64,000 bases of DNA, from contig CAZIOT010000005.1 of assembly GCA_964540965.1 (NCBI GenBank), forward strand, positions 62,001 through 126,000, read 5' to 3'. Each line of letters starts with the position of its first letter. Position 1 is the stretch's first letter. Under the pieces are notes generated by a model, which was not told the DNA's origin, made no database searches, and was given only the letters and a program-made list of their open reading frames with translations. The DNA comes from JADYZU01 sp964540965 (lineage in GTDB: Bacteria; Pseudomonadota; Alphaproteobacteria; Rhodobacterales; Rhodobacteraceae). A program made the position numbers and the translations under genes. Positions 36,920-46,175 of this stretch are shown here, in pieces.

Positions 36920-37157
36920 TCGGGGCGCGCGGGTGCCGGCATCCGCCATGCCGTGGGCAGAGGTGCCCCCCCCCCCTTCGCCCCTCATGACCGCATCTTT
37001 CTGCGCTGACCCGACGCGCATAGGTTTCCTCACCCGGCATCGCACCCCCTCTCGCTGTGCGCCCTTGGCATGGCTGCTGTGCGCCGCGCCGCGGTGACAA
37101 GTCGCGCCCTGCCGTGTAGGACCGCCGGATTGCCCCCGAAGCCGCCCGGAGCCCGCC

Positions 37158-38375
37158 ATGACCGAGACACCCAAGCTGCCGCCCGCGGCGCCGTCGACCC
37201 TTGCCACGGTGGCGATCCTGCTGATGGCGGCGATGACGATCATGGCCAATGCCACCATCTCGCCCTCGCTGCCGGGCCTGCGCGAACATTTCGCCGATGT
37301 GCCCGAGATCGAGACGCTGGCCGGCCTCCTCCTGACCCTGCCGTCGCTGGCGATCCTGCTGACGGCGGGGCTGTGGGGCAGTGCTGCGGACCGGATCGAC
37401 CGGCAAAAGCTGCTGCTGGCCTCGGGCCTGCTTTATGCCATCGGCGGCACCTCGGGCCTTTGGGCGCAGTCGTTCGGCATGATGCTGTTCGGGCGCGCGA
37501 TTCTGGGTCTGGGCGTCGCCGGGACCATGACGCTGACCATGACCTGGGGCATCGACCTGTTCCACGGCCCGGCCCGGGCGCGGTTTCTGGGCCGGCAGGG
37601 CGCCGCGATGTCGGCGGGCGGCATCGTGGTGTCGGTCCTTGGCGGGGCGCTGGCGGCGCTGCACTGGCGCGGCGCCTTTGGCGTCTATCTGGTGGTTCTG
37701 CCGGTGATGCTGGTCGGGCTTTACGCGCTGGCGCCCTATTCGCGGGAACGGCAGGACCGGCACGACCAGCGGGCCGCGGCGCCCGCCACCGGCGGCTTTC
37801 CCTGGCGCGCCTTCGCTTTTGTCGGGCCGCTGTCGTTCTTCTTCATGGCGGTGTTCTACATCATGCCGACGCGGGCGCCGTTCCTGCTCGAGGGAATGGG
37901 GCTGAACAGCCCGCTGATGATCGGGCTGGTTCTGGCGGGGATGACCATGGCCTCGATCCCCGGATCGCTGTTCTATGAACGGCTGCGGCGATACCTGACC
38001 CCGATGGCGATCTTTGCCGGATCCTATGCGCTGATGGGGATCGGCATGTTCCTTGTCGCGATCTCGACCGGGCCATGGGGGGCGTTCGGCGGCACGCTGG
38101 TCATGGGCCTTGGCATGGGGCCGGGGATGCCGAACTACACCAGCTTCTTCATGTCCGAAGTGCCGCCGGCCCTGCGCGGCCGCGCCTCGGGGATGCTGAC
38201 CACCACCTTTTTCGCCGGGCAATTCGCCTCGCCGCTGGTCTCGGCGCCGCTGGTCGGGCGGTTCGGGCTGGTCGGCGCGTTCCAGATCCTCGCCGCGGTG
38301 ATGGTGCTGCTGTCGCTTGGCCTTGCGGTGGCCGCGCTGCGCCAGCGGCGGCTGTCGGCCGCGCGCGAAGCCTGA
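37158..38375 (+). CDS. MFS transporter
   Basis: 405 residues with 12 predicted helices and the MFS inter-helix 2-3 motif in GLWGSAADRIDRQKLLL. Helix-rich halves are separated by a charged loop around YSRERQDRHDQRAA. It resembles drug-efflux-like MFS carriers. The 238-bp region before it contains a run of ten C and no gene; neighbours give no clue to the substrate. Confidence 0.88.
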   Translation: MTETPKLPPAAPSTLATVAILLMAAMTIMANATISPSLPGLREHFADVPEIETLAGLLLTLPSLAILLTAGLWGSAADRIDRQKLLLASGLLYAIGGTSGLWAQSFGMMLFGRAILGLGVAGTMTLTMTWGIDLFHGPARARFLGRQGAAMSAGGIVVSVLGGALAALHWRGAFGVYLVVLPVMLVGLYALAPYSRERQDRHDQRAAAPATGGFPWRAFAFVGPLSFFFMAVFYIMPTRAPFLLEGMGLNSPLMIGLVLAGMTMASIPGSLFYERLRRYLTPMAIFAGSYALMGIGMFLVAISTGPWGAFGGTLVMGLGMGPGMPNYTSFFMSEVPPALRGRASGMLTTTFFAGQFASPLVSAPLVGRFGLVGAFQILAAVMVLLSLGLAVAALRQRRLSAAREA

Positions 38376-38378
38376 GGT

Positions 38379-39146
38379 TCAGCGCGCCCGTTCGTCGCTG
38401 ACGATCTGTTCCATCTGCGCCAGCGGCAGATAGCCGCGCACCATCTGGCCGCCGATGATGAAGGTCGGCGTGCCGGTGATGCGCAACTGGTCGGCCAGCG
38501 CGTGATTGGTCTCGATCACCTGCTTGACCTCGGGCGATTCCATGCGCTCGAGGATCGGCTGCGGGTCAAGGCCAAGCGTCTCGGCCAGCATGGCAAGGGT
38601 TTCGGGCGTCGCGTCCGTCTGCAGCTGGATCAGCGCGTCGTGGACGTCCTTGTAGACATCGGCCCCGTGCAGCTGCTGCACCGCCACGGCGAATTGCGCC
38701 GACAGGGTGGACCCTTCGCCAAGGATGGGGAATTCCTTCAGCACGAAACGGATGTTGCCATCCTGTCCGACCAGATCCTCGACCTCCTGGAAGGCCCGCC
38801 GGCAATAGCCGCAGCGGTAGTCCATGAATTCGACGATGGTGATGTCGCCCTCGGGATTGCCGCCGACCCAGGAATAGCCGTCGTTGAAGATCTGCTCGCT
38901 CATCGCCACGACCAGCGACTGGTCGGCACTGGCCTGCGCCTGGGTCTGGCGCTGTTCCAGCACGGCGATCGCCTCCATCAGCACCTCGGGATTTTCAAGG
39001 AGATAGGCCCGCACCTCGGCACGGAACGTGTCACGCTCGGCATCGGTCATCTGCGACAGGTCGGCCATCGCCGGCCCGGCAAGCAGCATGGCGGCGGGCA
39101 GGGCGTATTTCAGGACGGCGGCTTTGACGCTGACAGGGCGGGACAT
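38379..39146 (-). CDS. DsbA-family thiol:disulfide oxidoreductase (DSBA/thioredoxin-like, secreted)
   Basis: 255 residues from ATG 39146. A signal peptide (about 28 residues, cleavage after AMA) directs it to the periplasm. A helical N-terminal region (to about 95, like ScsC/BdbD DsbA-type proteins) precedes the thioredoxin fold, with the active site CGYC at Cys112 and Cys115 (FMDYRCGYCRRAF) and the cis-Pro loop GTPTF. Probably forms or isomerises disulfides in envelope proteins. Only 3 bp separates its stop from the convergent MFS gene. It is divergent from the amidase gene. Confidence 0.92.
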   Translation of the reverse strand: MSRPVSVKAAVLKYALPAAMLLAGPAMADLSQMTDAERDTFRAEVRAYLLENPEVLMEAIAVLEQRQTQAQASADQSLVVAMSEQIFNDGYSWVGGNPEGDITIVEFMDYRCGYCRRAFQEVEDLVGQDGNIRFVLKEFPILGEGSTLSAQFAVAVQQLHGADVYKDVHDALIQLQTDATPETLAMLAETLGLDPQPILERMESPEVKQVIETNHALADQLRITGTPTFIIGGQMVRGYLPLAQMEQIVSDERAR

Positions 39147-39307
39147 GGCTTCTTTCCGGCTGGCGGCTCCGACCCCGTTGACGAGGCGTCGCGGACATTG
39201 GCAAACAGGTTCCAAATACAAGAAACCGCGGACAATCGTAAGGGGCAGGCGATGGGGAACTCAAGACGCGGGCGATGCGATGCCCGTTTCGTGATGATCG
39301 GCGCGCG

Positions 39308-40525
39308 ATGAGGCCGCTTCTGGCCCTGCTGGTCATGGTCGTTCTGGCCGGCGCCGCGCGGGCGCAGGATTTCACCGCGCTGGCCCGCATCGACCCCGAG
39401 GGCAGCGTGATCGCCGATCAGGGGCAGGGCATGGCGCTGACGCTGTATCTATCGCAGCCGGTGCCCTGGCGGATCTTCACGCTCGACGCGCCAATGCGGC
39501 TGGTGGTGGATTTCCGCGAGGTCGACTGGCGCGGGCTGACGCGCGAGGAGGTGGCGCAAAGCGATGCGGTGGCCGACCTGCGCTTTGGCACGCTGCGGCC
39601 GGGCTGGAGCCGGATGGTGGTGGAACTGGCGCGGCCCTTGCGGCTTGCCACCGCCGAAATGTCGGTCGACCGCACCGATGGGACCGCGGTGCTGCAGGTG
39701 CGGCTTGACCCCGCCACGGCCGAGGATTTTGCCGCAGCCGCCGGTGCGCCGCCCGATCCCGGCTGGGACGCACTCATGGCGCTGGACGTGACACCGGCAC
39801 CGCCGCCCCAGTCCGCGCCGGGGCGGCTGGTCGTCGCCATCGACCCCGGCCATGGCGGCATTGACCCCGGCGCCGAGCGCGACGGTCTGGCAGAGGCCGG
39901 GCTGATGCTGCAACTCGGGCTGGAACTGGCCGAGGCGGTGAACCGGACCGGCACGATGACGGCGGTGCTGACGCGGCAATCGGATGTCTTCGTGCCGCTG
40001 TCGCAGCGCATGACCATCGCGCGGGCGGCGGGGGCGGATGTGCTGATCTCGCTTCATGCCGATGCCCTTGAGGATGACGCGGCGCGCGGCGCCTCGGTCT
40101 ATACGCTGACGGCCGAGGCCGCCGATCAGGCCAGCGCGCGGATGGCCGAACGCCACGACCGCGGCGACCTCTTGGCCGGGGTGGACCTGTCCGGGCAGGA
40201 CGACACCGTGGCCATGGCCCTGCAGGATCTGGCACGGCTGGAAACGGCGCCGATGTCGGACCGGCTGGCCGATGCCCTGGTGGCGGGTCTGGCCGGGGCC
40301 GGGGCGCGGGTCAACAGCCATCCCCGCCGGCAGGGCCCGCTTGCCGTGCTGAACGCCGCCGATTTCCCCTCGGTCCTGATCGAGACCGGCTTTCTGTCCG
40401 ACGATACCGACCGCAGCGCCCTGTCGACGCCCGAGGGGCGGGGCCGGATCGTCGCCGGCATCACCGCCGCCCTGACCCTGTGGTCGGCCGACGAGGCGAC
40501 ACGGGCAACGCTCTTGCGCCAGTAG
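39308..40525 (+). CDS. N-acetylmuramoyl-L-alanine amidase (AmiC type)
   Basis: Periplasmic zinc amidase that cleaves the peptide from the glycan in peptidoglycan during daughter-cell separation. 405 residues: signal peptide 1-20 (ending AGAARAQ), AMIN domain at about 25-135 for septal targeting, then the Amidase_3 catalytic domain with AIDPGHGGIDPGAE (first zinc His), ISLHADAL (second His), and the catalytic Glu in FPSVLIETGFLSDD. ATG 39308 was preferred over 39275 because it gives a proper signal peptide. Its TAG stop is inside the left arm of a 20-bp inverted repeat. Confidence 0.94.
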   Translation: MRPLLALLVMVVLAGAARAQDFTALARIDPEGSVIADQGQGMALTLYLSQPVPWRIFTLDAPMRLVVDFREVDWRGLTREEVAQSDAVADLRFGTLRPGWSRMVVELARPLRLATAEMSVDRTDGTAVLQVRLDPATAEDFAAAAGAPPDPGWDALMALDVTPAPPPQSAPGRLVVAIDPGHGGIDPGAERDGLAEAGLMLQLGLELAEAVNRTGTMTAVLTRQSDVFVPLSQRMTIARAAGADVLISLHADALEDDAARGASVYTLTAEAADQASARMAERHDRGDLLAGVDLSGQDDTVAMALQDLARLETAPMSDRLADALVAGLAGAGARVNSHPRRQGPLAVLNAADFPSVLIETGFLSDDTDRSALSTPEGRGRIVAGITAALTLWSADEATRATLLRQ

Positions 40526-40599
40526 GGTGGGTGAAACCCACCATACCGGCCCGCCGAACACCGGCGCGGGCAACACGGTGTGGGTTTCACCCACCCTAC
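40522..40599. repeat. Long inverted repeat with perfect 20-bp arms
   Basis: Left arm 40522-40541 (GTAGGGTGGGTGAAACCCAC) and right arm 40580-40599 are exact reverse complements around a 38-nt spacer. Each arm itself contains the GGGTGGGTGAAACCCACC-type short palindrome, known from intergenic repeats in many proteobacteria. It starts on the amidase stop codon and precedes mrcA by 166 bp. It may act as a terminator or be a small mobile/REP-like unit. Confidence 0.85.
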
Positions 40600-40765
40600 G
40601 CAGCGGTTTGCCCCGGCATCCCGGGCTTTCGCCCCGTCGCAGCACTCCTCGCCGGGACGTGATGGCCGGGCGGCGTGTTGCCGCCCACCGGCGGCCGATC
40701 GCCTTTTGACCCCGCCCGCGCCGCCGCCTATAAGCCGGGGTTCATAGGACAGGAATCCGACGCCC

Positions 40766-43288
40766 GTGCTGCGCGCCATCGCCTCATTCTTCGGCGGCCT
40801 CTTTTCGCTGATGACGCTTGCCCTTGCCATGGGCGCGCTGGTCCTTGGCGGCGTGTTCTTCCTCTTCGGCCGCGATCTGCCGTCCTACGAGACGCTGGCG
40901 CAATACACGCCCAAGACCATCAGCCGGATCTATTCCAGCGAAGGCCGCATCATCGACGAGTTCGCCACCGAACGGCGGCTGTTCACCCCCATCGAGGAAA
41001 TTCCGGCGCTGGTGCAGAACGCCTTCGTCGCCGCCGAGGACCAGAATTTCTGGACCCATCCCGGCGTCGACATGCAGGGCCTTGCCGCCGTCGCCTATGA
41101 GGGCGTCACCTCGCTGGGGCAGAACCTGCGCGGCGCCTCGACCATTCCGATGCAGGTGATGAAGAACTTCCTGCTCGACGGCTCGCGCGAGGTCGAGCGC
41201 AAGGTCAAGGAGATGATCCTTGCGGTGCGCGCAGTCAGCTCGCTGGGCCGGGCGCATATCCTTGAACTCTACCTCAACGAGATTTTCCTCGGCCAGAACG
41301 CCTATGGCGTCACCGCCGCGGCGCAGACCTATTTCAACAAGTCGCTTGACGACCTGACCGCGGGCGAGGCGGCCTATCTGGCGGCGCTGCCCAAGCAGCC
41401 CTCGGATCTGCATCCGGTGCGCAACTACGATTATGCCATCGACCGGCGCAATTACGTCCTGAACCGGATGCTCGAGGACGGCTATATCGACCAGGCGACC
41501 CACGACCTTGAAGTGGCGCTGCCCCTGCGCACCGTGCAGTCGGGCGACCTGCAGGCCTTCCGCGAAAGCCTGCCGCCGCGCGACTATTTCACCGACGAGA
41601 TCCGCCGCCAGCTGTCGCGCCGCTATTCCGAGGAAGAGTTCTTTTCCGGCGGCCTGTCGATCCGCGCCACGGTGGATGCCGATCTTCAGATCACCGCCGC
41701 CCATGCCCTGCAAAGGGCGCTGGAACAGTTCGACCGCGGCCTTGGCCGCTGGCGCGGCACCGGCGTGACCCTGCCGCCCGAGGCGCTGGTGGACGAGGAA
41801 AGCTGGCGCGCGGCGCTGGCCGATGCCGATGTGCCGCGCGACATCACGCTCAACAGCCAGTGGTATCCGGCGGTGGTGCTGGCGGTCGAGGATCAGCAGT
41901 TGCGCATCGGCATCGAGGGCGTGACCGAGACCGAGGCCGAGCCGCAGGTCGTGCCGCGGGGCGACATCGACTGGATGGCCGGCAATTTCGCCGAGAATTT
42001 CACCGTGGGCGATGTGGTTCTGGTCCGCCGCATGACGCAGGACAGCGACGGCGCCTTCATGCGCTGGACCCTGCGGCAGGTGCCCGAGGTGCAGGGCGCC
42101 TTCATGGCGATGGACGTGAATACCGGCCGGGTCCTCGCCATGCAGGGCGGGTTTTCCTATCAGTATTCGGTCTTCAACCGCGCGACGCAGGCCCTTCGCC
42201 AGCCGGGATCGTCGTTCAAGCCCTTCGTCTATGCCGCGGCGCTGGATTCGGGCTATACGCCCGCGACCATCGTCGTCGACGCCCCGATCGAGATCAACAC
42301 GCCCCAGGGCCTGTGGGTGCCGCAGAATTCGTCCGGCCAGTATTACGGGCCGACGCCCCTGCGCACCGGCATCGAACAGTCGCGCAACCTGATGACCATC
42401 CGCCTTGCGCAGGAAATCGGCATGCGCACGGTTGCCGAATATGCCGAACGCTTTGGCGTCTATGACGATGGCGACATGGAGCAGGTGCTGTCGGCCTCGC
42501 TGGGGTCGGACGAGACCACGCTTTACCGCATGGTCGCCGCCTATGCGATGCTGGCCAATGGCGGCGAGCGGGTGGAGCCGACGCTGGTCGACCGGGTGCA
42601 GGACCGTTTCGGCACCACCGTCTATCGCCACGATACCGCGACCTGCCCCGATTGCTCGATCCTGCGGCTGCCGCAGGGCGAAAGCCCGACCATCGAGACC
42701 CATCGCGAACGCATCATCAACGCCATCACCGCCTACCAGATCACCGCCATGATGGAAGGCGTGGTAGAGCGCGGCACCGCCGCCCGTGCCATCAACCTGC
42801 CGGTGCCGGTCGCCGGCAAGACCGGCACCACGAACGAGGCCAAGGACGTCTGGTTCGTCGGCTTCACCTCGAACATCGCGGCGGGATGCTATATCGGCTA
42901 TGACACGCCGCGGTCGATGGGCTCGGCTTCGGGCGGCGGTTTGTGTGCGCCGGTGTTCCAGGAATTCATGGCCGAGGCGGTGCAGAGGTTCGGTGGGTCG
43001 GATTTCCCGGTGCCGGACAATTGCCAGTTCATCAACATCGACCGCTTTTCCGGCGCCCGCCTGGGCGATGATGCACAGGGCGAGAACGTCGTCGCCGAAT
43101 GCTTCCGCGAGGGCGAGGAGCCGCTGTTCGGCATCACCTTCGACGGCGGTTTCGAGATGGCGGGCGACCTGCCGCTGGTCGACGAGGTGCAGGCGGCATC
43201 GCGCAACGTCACCACCGCGACCGGCGAACAGGCGACGGTGGGGCCGAACGCCAGTTTCGGCACCCTGTCGTCGGGCGGATTGTATTGA
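40766..43288 (+). CDS. mrcA: Penicillin-binding protein 1A (bifunctional transglycosylase/transpeptidase)
   Basis: Inner-membrane peptidoglycan polymerase of 840 residues. An N-terminal transmembrane helix (about 10-36) is followed by the GT51 domain (AAEDQNFWTHPGVD with catalytic Glu; GASTIPMQVMKNFLL; RKVKEMILAV; ELYLNEIFLGQNAYG), an OB-like insert (about 370-450), and the transpeptidase domain with nucleophile Ser482 in PGSSFKPF, SRN in IEQSRNLM and KTGTT. The start is GTG 40766. It follows the amidase gene, but with 240 bp and an inverted repeat between them, so they may not be cotranscribed. Ends just before copy B of the 3'-end element. Confidence 0.96.
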   Translation: MLRAIASFFGGLFSLMTLALAMGALVLGGVFFLFGRDLPSYETLAQYTPKTISRIYSSEGRIIDEFATERRLFTPIEEIPALVQNAFVAAEDQNFWTHPGVDMQGLAAVAYEGVTSLGQNLRGASTIPMQVMKNFLLDGSREVERKVKEMILAVRAVSSLGRAHILELYLNEIFLGQNAYGVTAAAQTYFNKSLDDLTAGEAAYLAALPKQPSDLHPVRNYDYAIDRRNYVLNRMLEDGYIDQATHDLEVALPLRTVQSGDLQAFRESLPPRDYFTDEIRRQLSRRYSEEEFFSGGLSIRATVDADLQITAAHALQRALEQFDRGLGRWRGTGVTLPPEALVDEESWRAALADADVPRDITLNSQWYPAVVLAVEDQQLRIGIEGVTETEAEPQVVPRGDIDWMAGNFAENFTVGDVVLVRRMTQDSDGAFMRWTLRQVPEVQGAFMAMDVNTGRVLAMQGGFSYQYSVFNRATQALRQPGSSFKPFVYAAALDSGYTPATIVVDAPIEINTPQGLWVPQNSSGQYYGPTPLRTGIEQSRNLMTIRLAQEIGMRTVAEYAERFGVYDDGDMEQVLSASLGSDETTLYRMVAAYAMLANGGERVEPTLVDRVQDRFGTTVYRHDTATCPDCSILRLPQGESPTIETHRERIINAITAYQITAMMEGVVERGTAARAINLPVPVAGKTGTTNEAKDVWFVGFTSNIAAGCYIGYDTPRSMGSASGGGLCAPVFQEFMAEAVQRFGGSDFPVPDNCQFINIDRFSGARLGDDAQGENVVAECFREGEEPLFGITFDGGFEMAGDLPLVDEVQAASRNVTTATGEQATVGPNASFGTLSSGGLY

Positions 43289-43297
43289 CGGGCAGGA

Positions 43298-43392
43298 TCG
43301 GGGGGCTGCCCGCCCCCCGAACCCCCCGGCCAGAGGGGGCCTGTCGGGCCCCCTCTGGACACCCCCCGAGGATATTTGCGGACGAAGAATGG
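43298..43392 (+). repeat. Modular 3'-end element, copy B (with strong hairpin)
   Basis: In mrcA direction: G-run hairpin 43298-43320 (9-bp stem, TCGGGGGGC/GCCCCCCGA), second hairpin 43330-43358 with a perfect 12-bp stem (CCAGAGGGGGCC, loop TGTCG, GGCCCCCTCTGG), then the box 43361-43390 (ACCCCCCGAGGATATTTGCG followed by GACGAAGAAT). It begins 10 bp after the mrcA stop codon. No T tract follows either hairpin. Same order as copies A and C. Confidence 0.8.
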
Positions 43393-43459
43393 GGCAGGCT
43401 GCGGCTTGTCCGGCCCTGCCGGTCGGGCTAATAGGCGCGGTGAAGTCAGGGATACGACC

Positions 43460-44587
43460 ATGCGCGCTGAGACCGAAGCCCATATCGCCGCCATCGAAAA
43501 GACGATCAGCCTTCTGGCGCAGCGCATGGGGCGCGAGACGGCGAAATACCGGCTTGAGGAATTCAACGCCCGGGTCGAGGATCCGACCCTTTGGGACGAT
43601 CCCGCCGCAGCGCAGAAACTGATGCGCGACCGGCAGGTCCTGCTCGACAAGGTGACGACGGTCGAGGCGCTGGAACGCGACCTGAACGACAACCGCGACC
43701 TGATCGAGATGGGCGAGGCCGAGGGCGATACCGACATCGTCGCCGATGCCGAGGCGGCGCTGAAGGCGCTCGCCGCCGCCGCCGCGCAGAAAGAGCTTGA
43801 GGCGCTGCTCGACGGCGAGGCCGACCCGAACGACACATTCCTTGAGATCAACGCCGGCGCCGGCGGCACCGAAAGCCAGGATTGGGCGGAAATGCTGGCG
43901 CGGATGTATACCCGCTGGGCCGAGCGCAAGGGCTATCAGGTCGAGATGCTGTCGGAAACGCCGGGCGAAGAGGCGGGAATCAAGTCGGTGGCCTACAAGG
44001 TCAGCGGCCACAATGCCTATGGCTGGCTCAAGACCGAGTCGGGCGTCCACCGGCTGGTCCGCATCAGCCCGTTCGGGTCGGGCGACAAGAGGCAGACCAG
44101 CTTTGCCAGCGTCTGGGTCTATCCGGTGGTCGATGACAGCATCGAGATCGAGGTGGCCGACAAGGACATCCGCATCGACACGATGCGCGCCTCGGGCGCC
44201 GGCGGCCAGCACGTCAACAAGACCGATTCTGCGGTGCGGATCACCCACTTTCCGACCGGGATCGTGGTCACCTCCAGCCTGAAATCGCAGCACCAGAACC
44301 GCGACATCGCGATGAACGCGCTGAAGGCGCGGCTGTATCAACTGGAACTCGACAAGCGCAACGCCGCCATCAACGAGGCGCACGAGGCCAAGGGCGATGC
44401 TGGCTGGGGCAACCAGATCCGGTCCTACGTCCTGCAGCCCTACCAGATGGTCAAGGACCTGCGCACCAGCCACGAGACCAGCGACACGCAGGGCGTGCTT
44501 GACGGCGATCTTGACGGTTTCATGGCCTCGACGCTGGCGATGAACGCCTCGGGCAAGAGCCGCGCCGACGCCACGGCCGAGGAGTGA
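43460..44587 (+). CDS. prfB: Peptide chain release factor 2
   Basis: Recognises UGA and UAA stop codons and triggers peptide release. 375 residues. The RF2 specificity tripeptide Ser-Pro-Phe is at 203-205 (LVRISPFGSG) and the catalytic GGQ at 248-250 (GAGGQHVNKTDSAVRI). ATG 43460 is preceded by TCAGGGA. The frame is continuous from start to stop, so the programmed +1 frameshift used by E. coli and many other bacteria to autoregulate prfB is absent. Confidence 0.97.
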   Translation: MRAETEAHIAAIEKTISLLAQRMGRETAKYRLEEFNARVEDPTLWDDPAAAQKLMRDRQVLLDKVTTVEALERDLNDNRDLIEMGEAEGDTDIVADAEAALKALAAAAAQKELEALLDGEADPNDTFLEINAGAGGTESQDWAEMLARMYTRWAERKGYQVEMLSETPGEEAGIKSVAYKVSGHNAYGWLKTESGVHRLVRISPFGSGDKRQTSFASVWVYPVVDDSIEIEVADKDIRIDTMRASGAGGQHVNKTDSAVRITHFPTGIVVTSSLKSQHQNRDIAMNALKARLYQLELDKRNAAINEAHEAKGDAGWGNQIRSYVLQPYQMVKDLRTSHETSDTQGVLDGDLDGFMASTLAMNASGKSRADATAEE

Positions 44588-44688
44588 GGCGCGACCGGCG
44601 CTGGGCTGCTCCCGTGACGGCCGGGCGCTGACCGCTTGACATCGGCGCCGGTCCCTTTGCCTGTGGGCGGGCAAGGGGGAGGCCGGGC

Positions 44689-46101
44689 ATGGACGACATT
44701 CTGGACCGCGATGCGGTGGATCAGGCGGCGCTGATCGCGGCGCGCGACATCAGCGCGACCGAGCTGATGCAGGCAACGCTTGACCGCATCGCCGCGGCCA
44801 ATCCGGCGGTGAATGCGCTGGTGTCGCTCAAGGGCGGTGACTGGTGCATGGACGCCGCCCGCGCCGCCGACCGCGGACCGCGCCTTGGCTGGCTGCAGGG
44901 CATTCCGCTGGCGGTCAAGGATCTGTCCGATGCGGCGGGCCTGCCGACCTCGATGGGATCGCCGCTGTTCCACGGCCATGTCGCGGCAAGGGATGCACTG
45001 TTCGTCAGCCGGATGAAGGCCGCCGGCGGCATCGTCATCGGCAAGAGCAACACTCCGGAATTCGGCCTTGGATCGCATACCTTGAACCCGGTGTTCGGCG
45101 CCACCCGCAACCCCTGGGACCGGGGCCGCAGCGCCGGCGGATCCTCGGGCGGCGCCGCCGTTGCGCTGGCGACGGGCATGCTGGCCGTTGCCGACGGGTC
45201 CGACATGATGGGCAGCCTGCGCAACCCGGCCGGCTGGTGCAATGTCTATGGCATGCGCCCGACTTGGGGTCTGGTGCCGGGCGAGCCCGAGGGCGACAGC
45301 TTCCTTCACCAGCTTGCCACCGCCGGCCCGATGGCGCGCAGCCCGCGCGACCTTGCCGCGCTGCTGGCCACGATGTCGGGGCCGGATCCGCGGCTGCCCC
45401 ATGGCCTGCCGGCCCATGCCGGCGGCGATCTTGACCGCGATCCCGCCGGGCTGCGCATCGGCTGGCTGGCCGACTGGGGCGGCGCCTATGCGATGGAGGA
45501 CGGCATTCTTGACACCTGCGAAGCCGCGCTGCTGGCGATGCAGGACATGGGGATGACGGTCGAGGCGCTGCCGGTGCCCTTTCCCCGCGAGAGGCTGTGG
45601 GACAGCTGGACCACCCTGCGCTCCTGGGCCGTGGCAGGTGCGCTTTCGCCCCTTCACGCCAATCCCCGCCAGCGCGACCGGCTGAAGCCCGAAGCGCAAT
45701 GGGAGATCGAGCGCGGGCTGGCCTTGTCCGCGATGGAGGTCCACCGCGCCAGCGTCGCGCGGTCGGAGTGGTTCCGCACCGCCGCGGCGCTGTTCGATGA
45801 CTACGACGTCCTGGCGCTGCCCACGGCGCAAAGCTGGCCCTTCCCGGTCGGGCAGCACTGGCCGGCCGAGATCGCCGGGCAGGCGATGGATACCTATCAC
45901 CGCTGGATGGAGGTGGTGGTGCCGGCCTCGATCCTGGGTCTGCCGGCGGTCGCGGTGCCGGCGGGGTTCGGGCCGCAGGGCCTGCCCATCGGGCTGCAAC
46001 TGATCGGGCGGCGCGGCGCCGATCATGATCTTCTCTGTCTTGCGCAATCCTGGCATCGGGCATCGGAACTGCCGCACCGCCGGCCGCCGCTGCCCGGCTG
46101 A
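44689..46101 (+). CDS. Amidase-signature family amidase
   Basis: 470-residue serine amidase. The Ser-cisSer-Lys triad is complete and correctly spaced: Lys77 (AVKDLSD), Ser152 (RSAGGSSGGAA) and nucleophile Ser176 (GSDMMGSLRNPAG). The usual GSDTGGS is GSDMMGS here, which is common in a subfamily of unknown substrate. No signal peptide. Not part of GatCAB: gatB and gatC are absent and the C-terminus is different. ATG 44689 is preceded by AAGGGGGAGG. Confidence 0.9.
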   Translation: MDDILDRDAVDQAALIAARDISATELMQATLDRIAAANPAVNALVSLKGGDWCMDAARAADRGPRLGWLQGIPLAVKDLSDAAGLPTSMGSPLFHGHVAARDALFVSRMKAAGGIVIGKSNTPEFGLGSHTLNPVFGATRNPWDRGRSAGGSSGGAAVALATGMLAVADGSDMMGSLRNPAGWCNVYGMRPTWGLVPGEPEGDSFLHQLATAGPMARSPRDLAALLATMSGPDPRLPHGLPAHAGGDLDRDPAGLRIGWLADWGGAYAMEDGILDTCEAALLAMQDMGMTVEALPVPFPRERLWDSWTTLRSWAVAGALSPLHANPRQRDRLKPEAQWEIERGLALSAMEVHRASVARSEWFRTAAALFDDYDVLALPTAQSWPFPVGQHWPAEIAGQAMDTYHRWMEVVVPASILGLPAVAVPAGFGPQGLPIGLQLIGRRGADHDLLCLAQSWHRASELPHRRPPLPG

Positions 46102-46175
46102 CAGCCCCGGTCAGCGCATCGCATCTTGACAGACTGCGACACTCTGCCGCGAATGGCTGGCAGAGGGAGACAGCA

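Noticed and set aside
40784..44674. A nearly 1300-codon open frame on the minus strand across mrcA and prfB
   Set aside because: It is antisense to two certain genes, has biased Gly/Ala/Arg/His composition and no domain; GC-rich third positions of the real genes remove stops from this frame.
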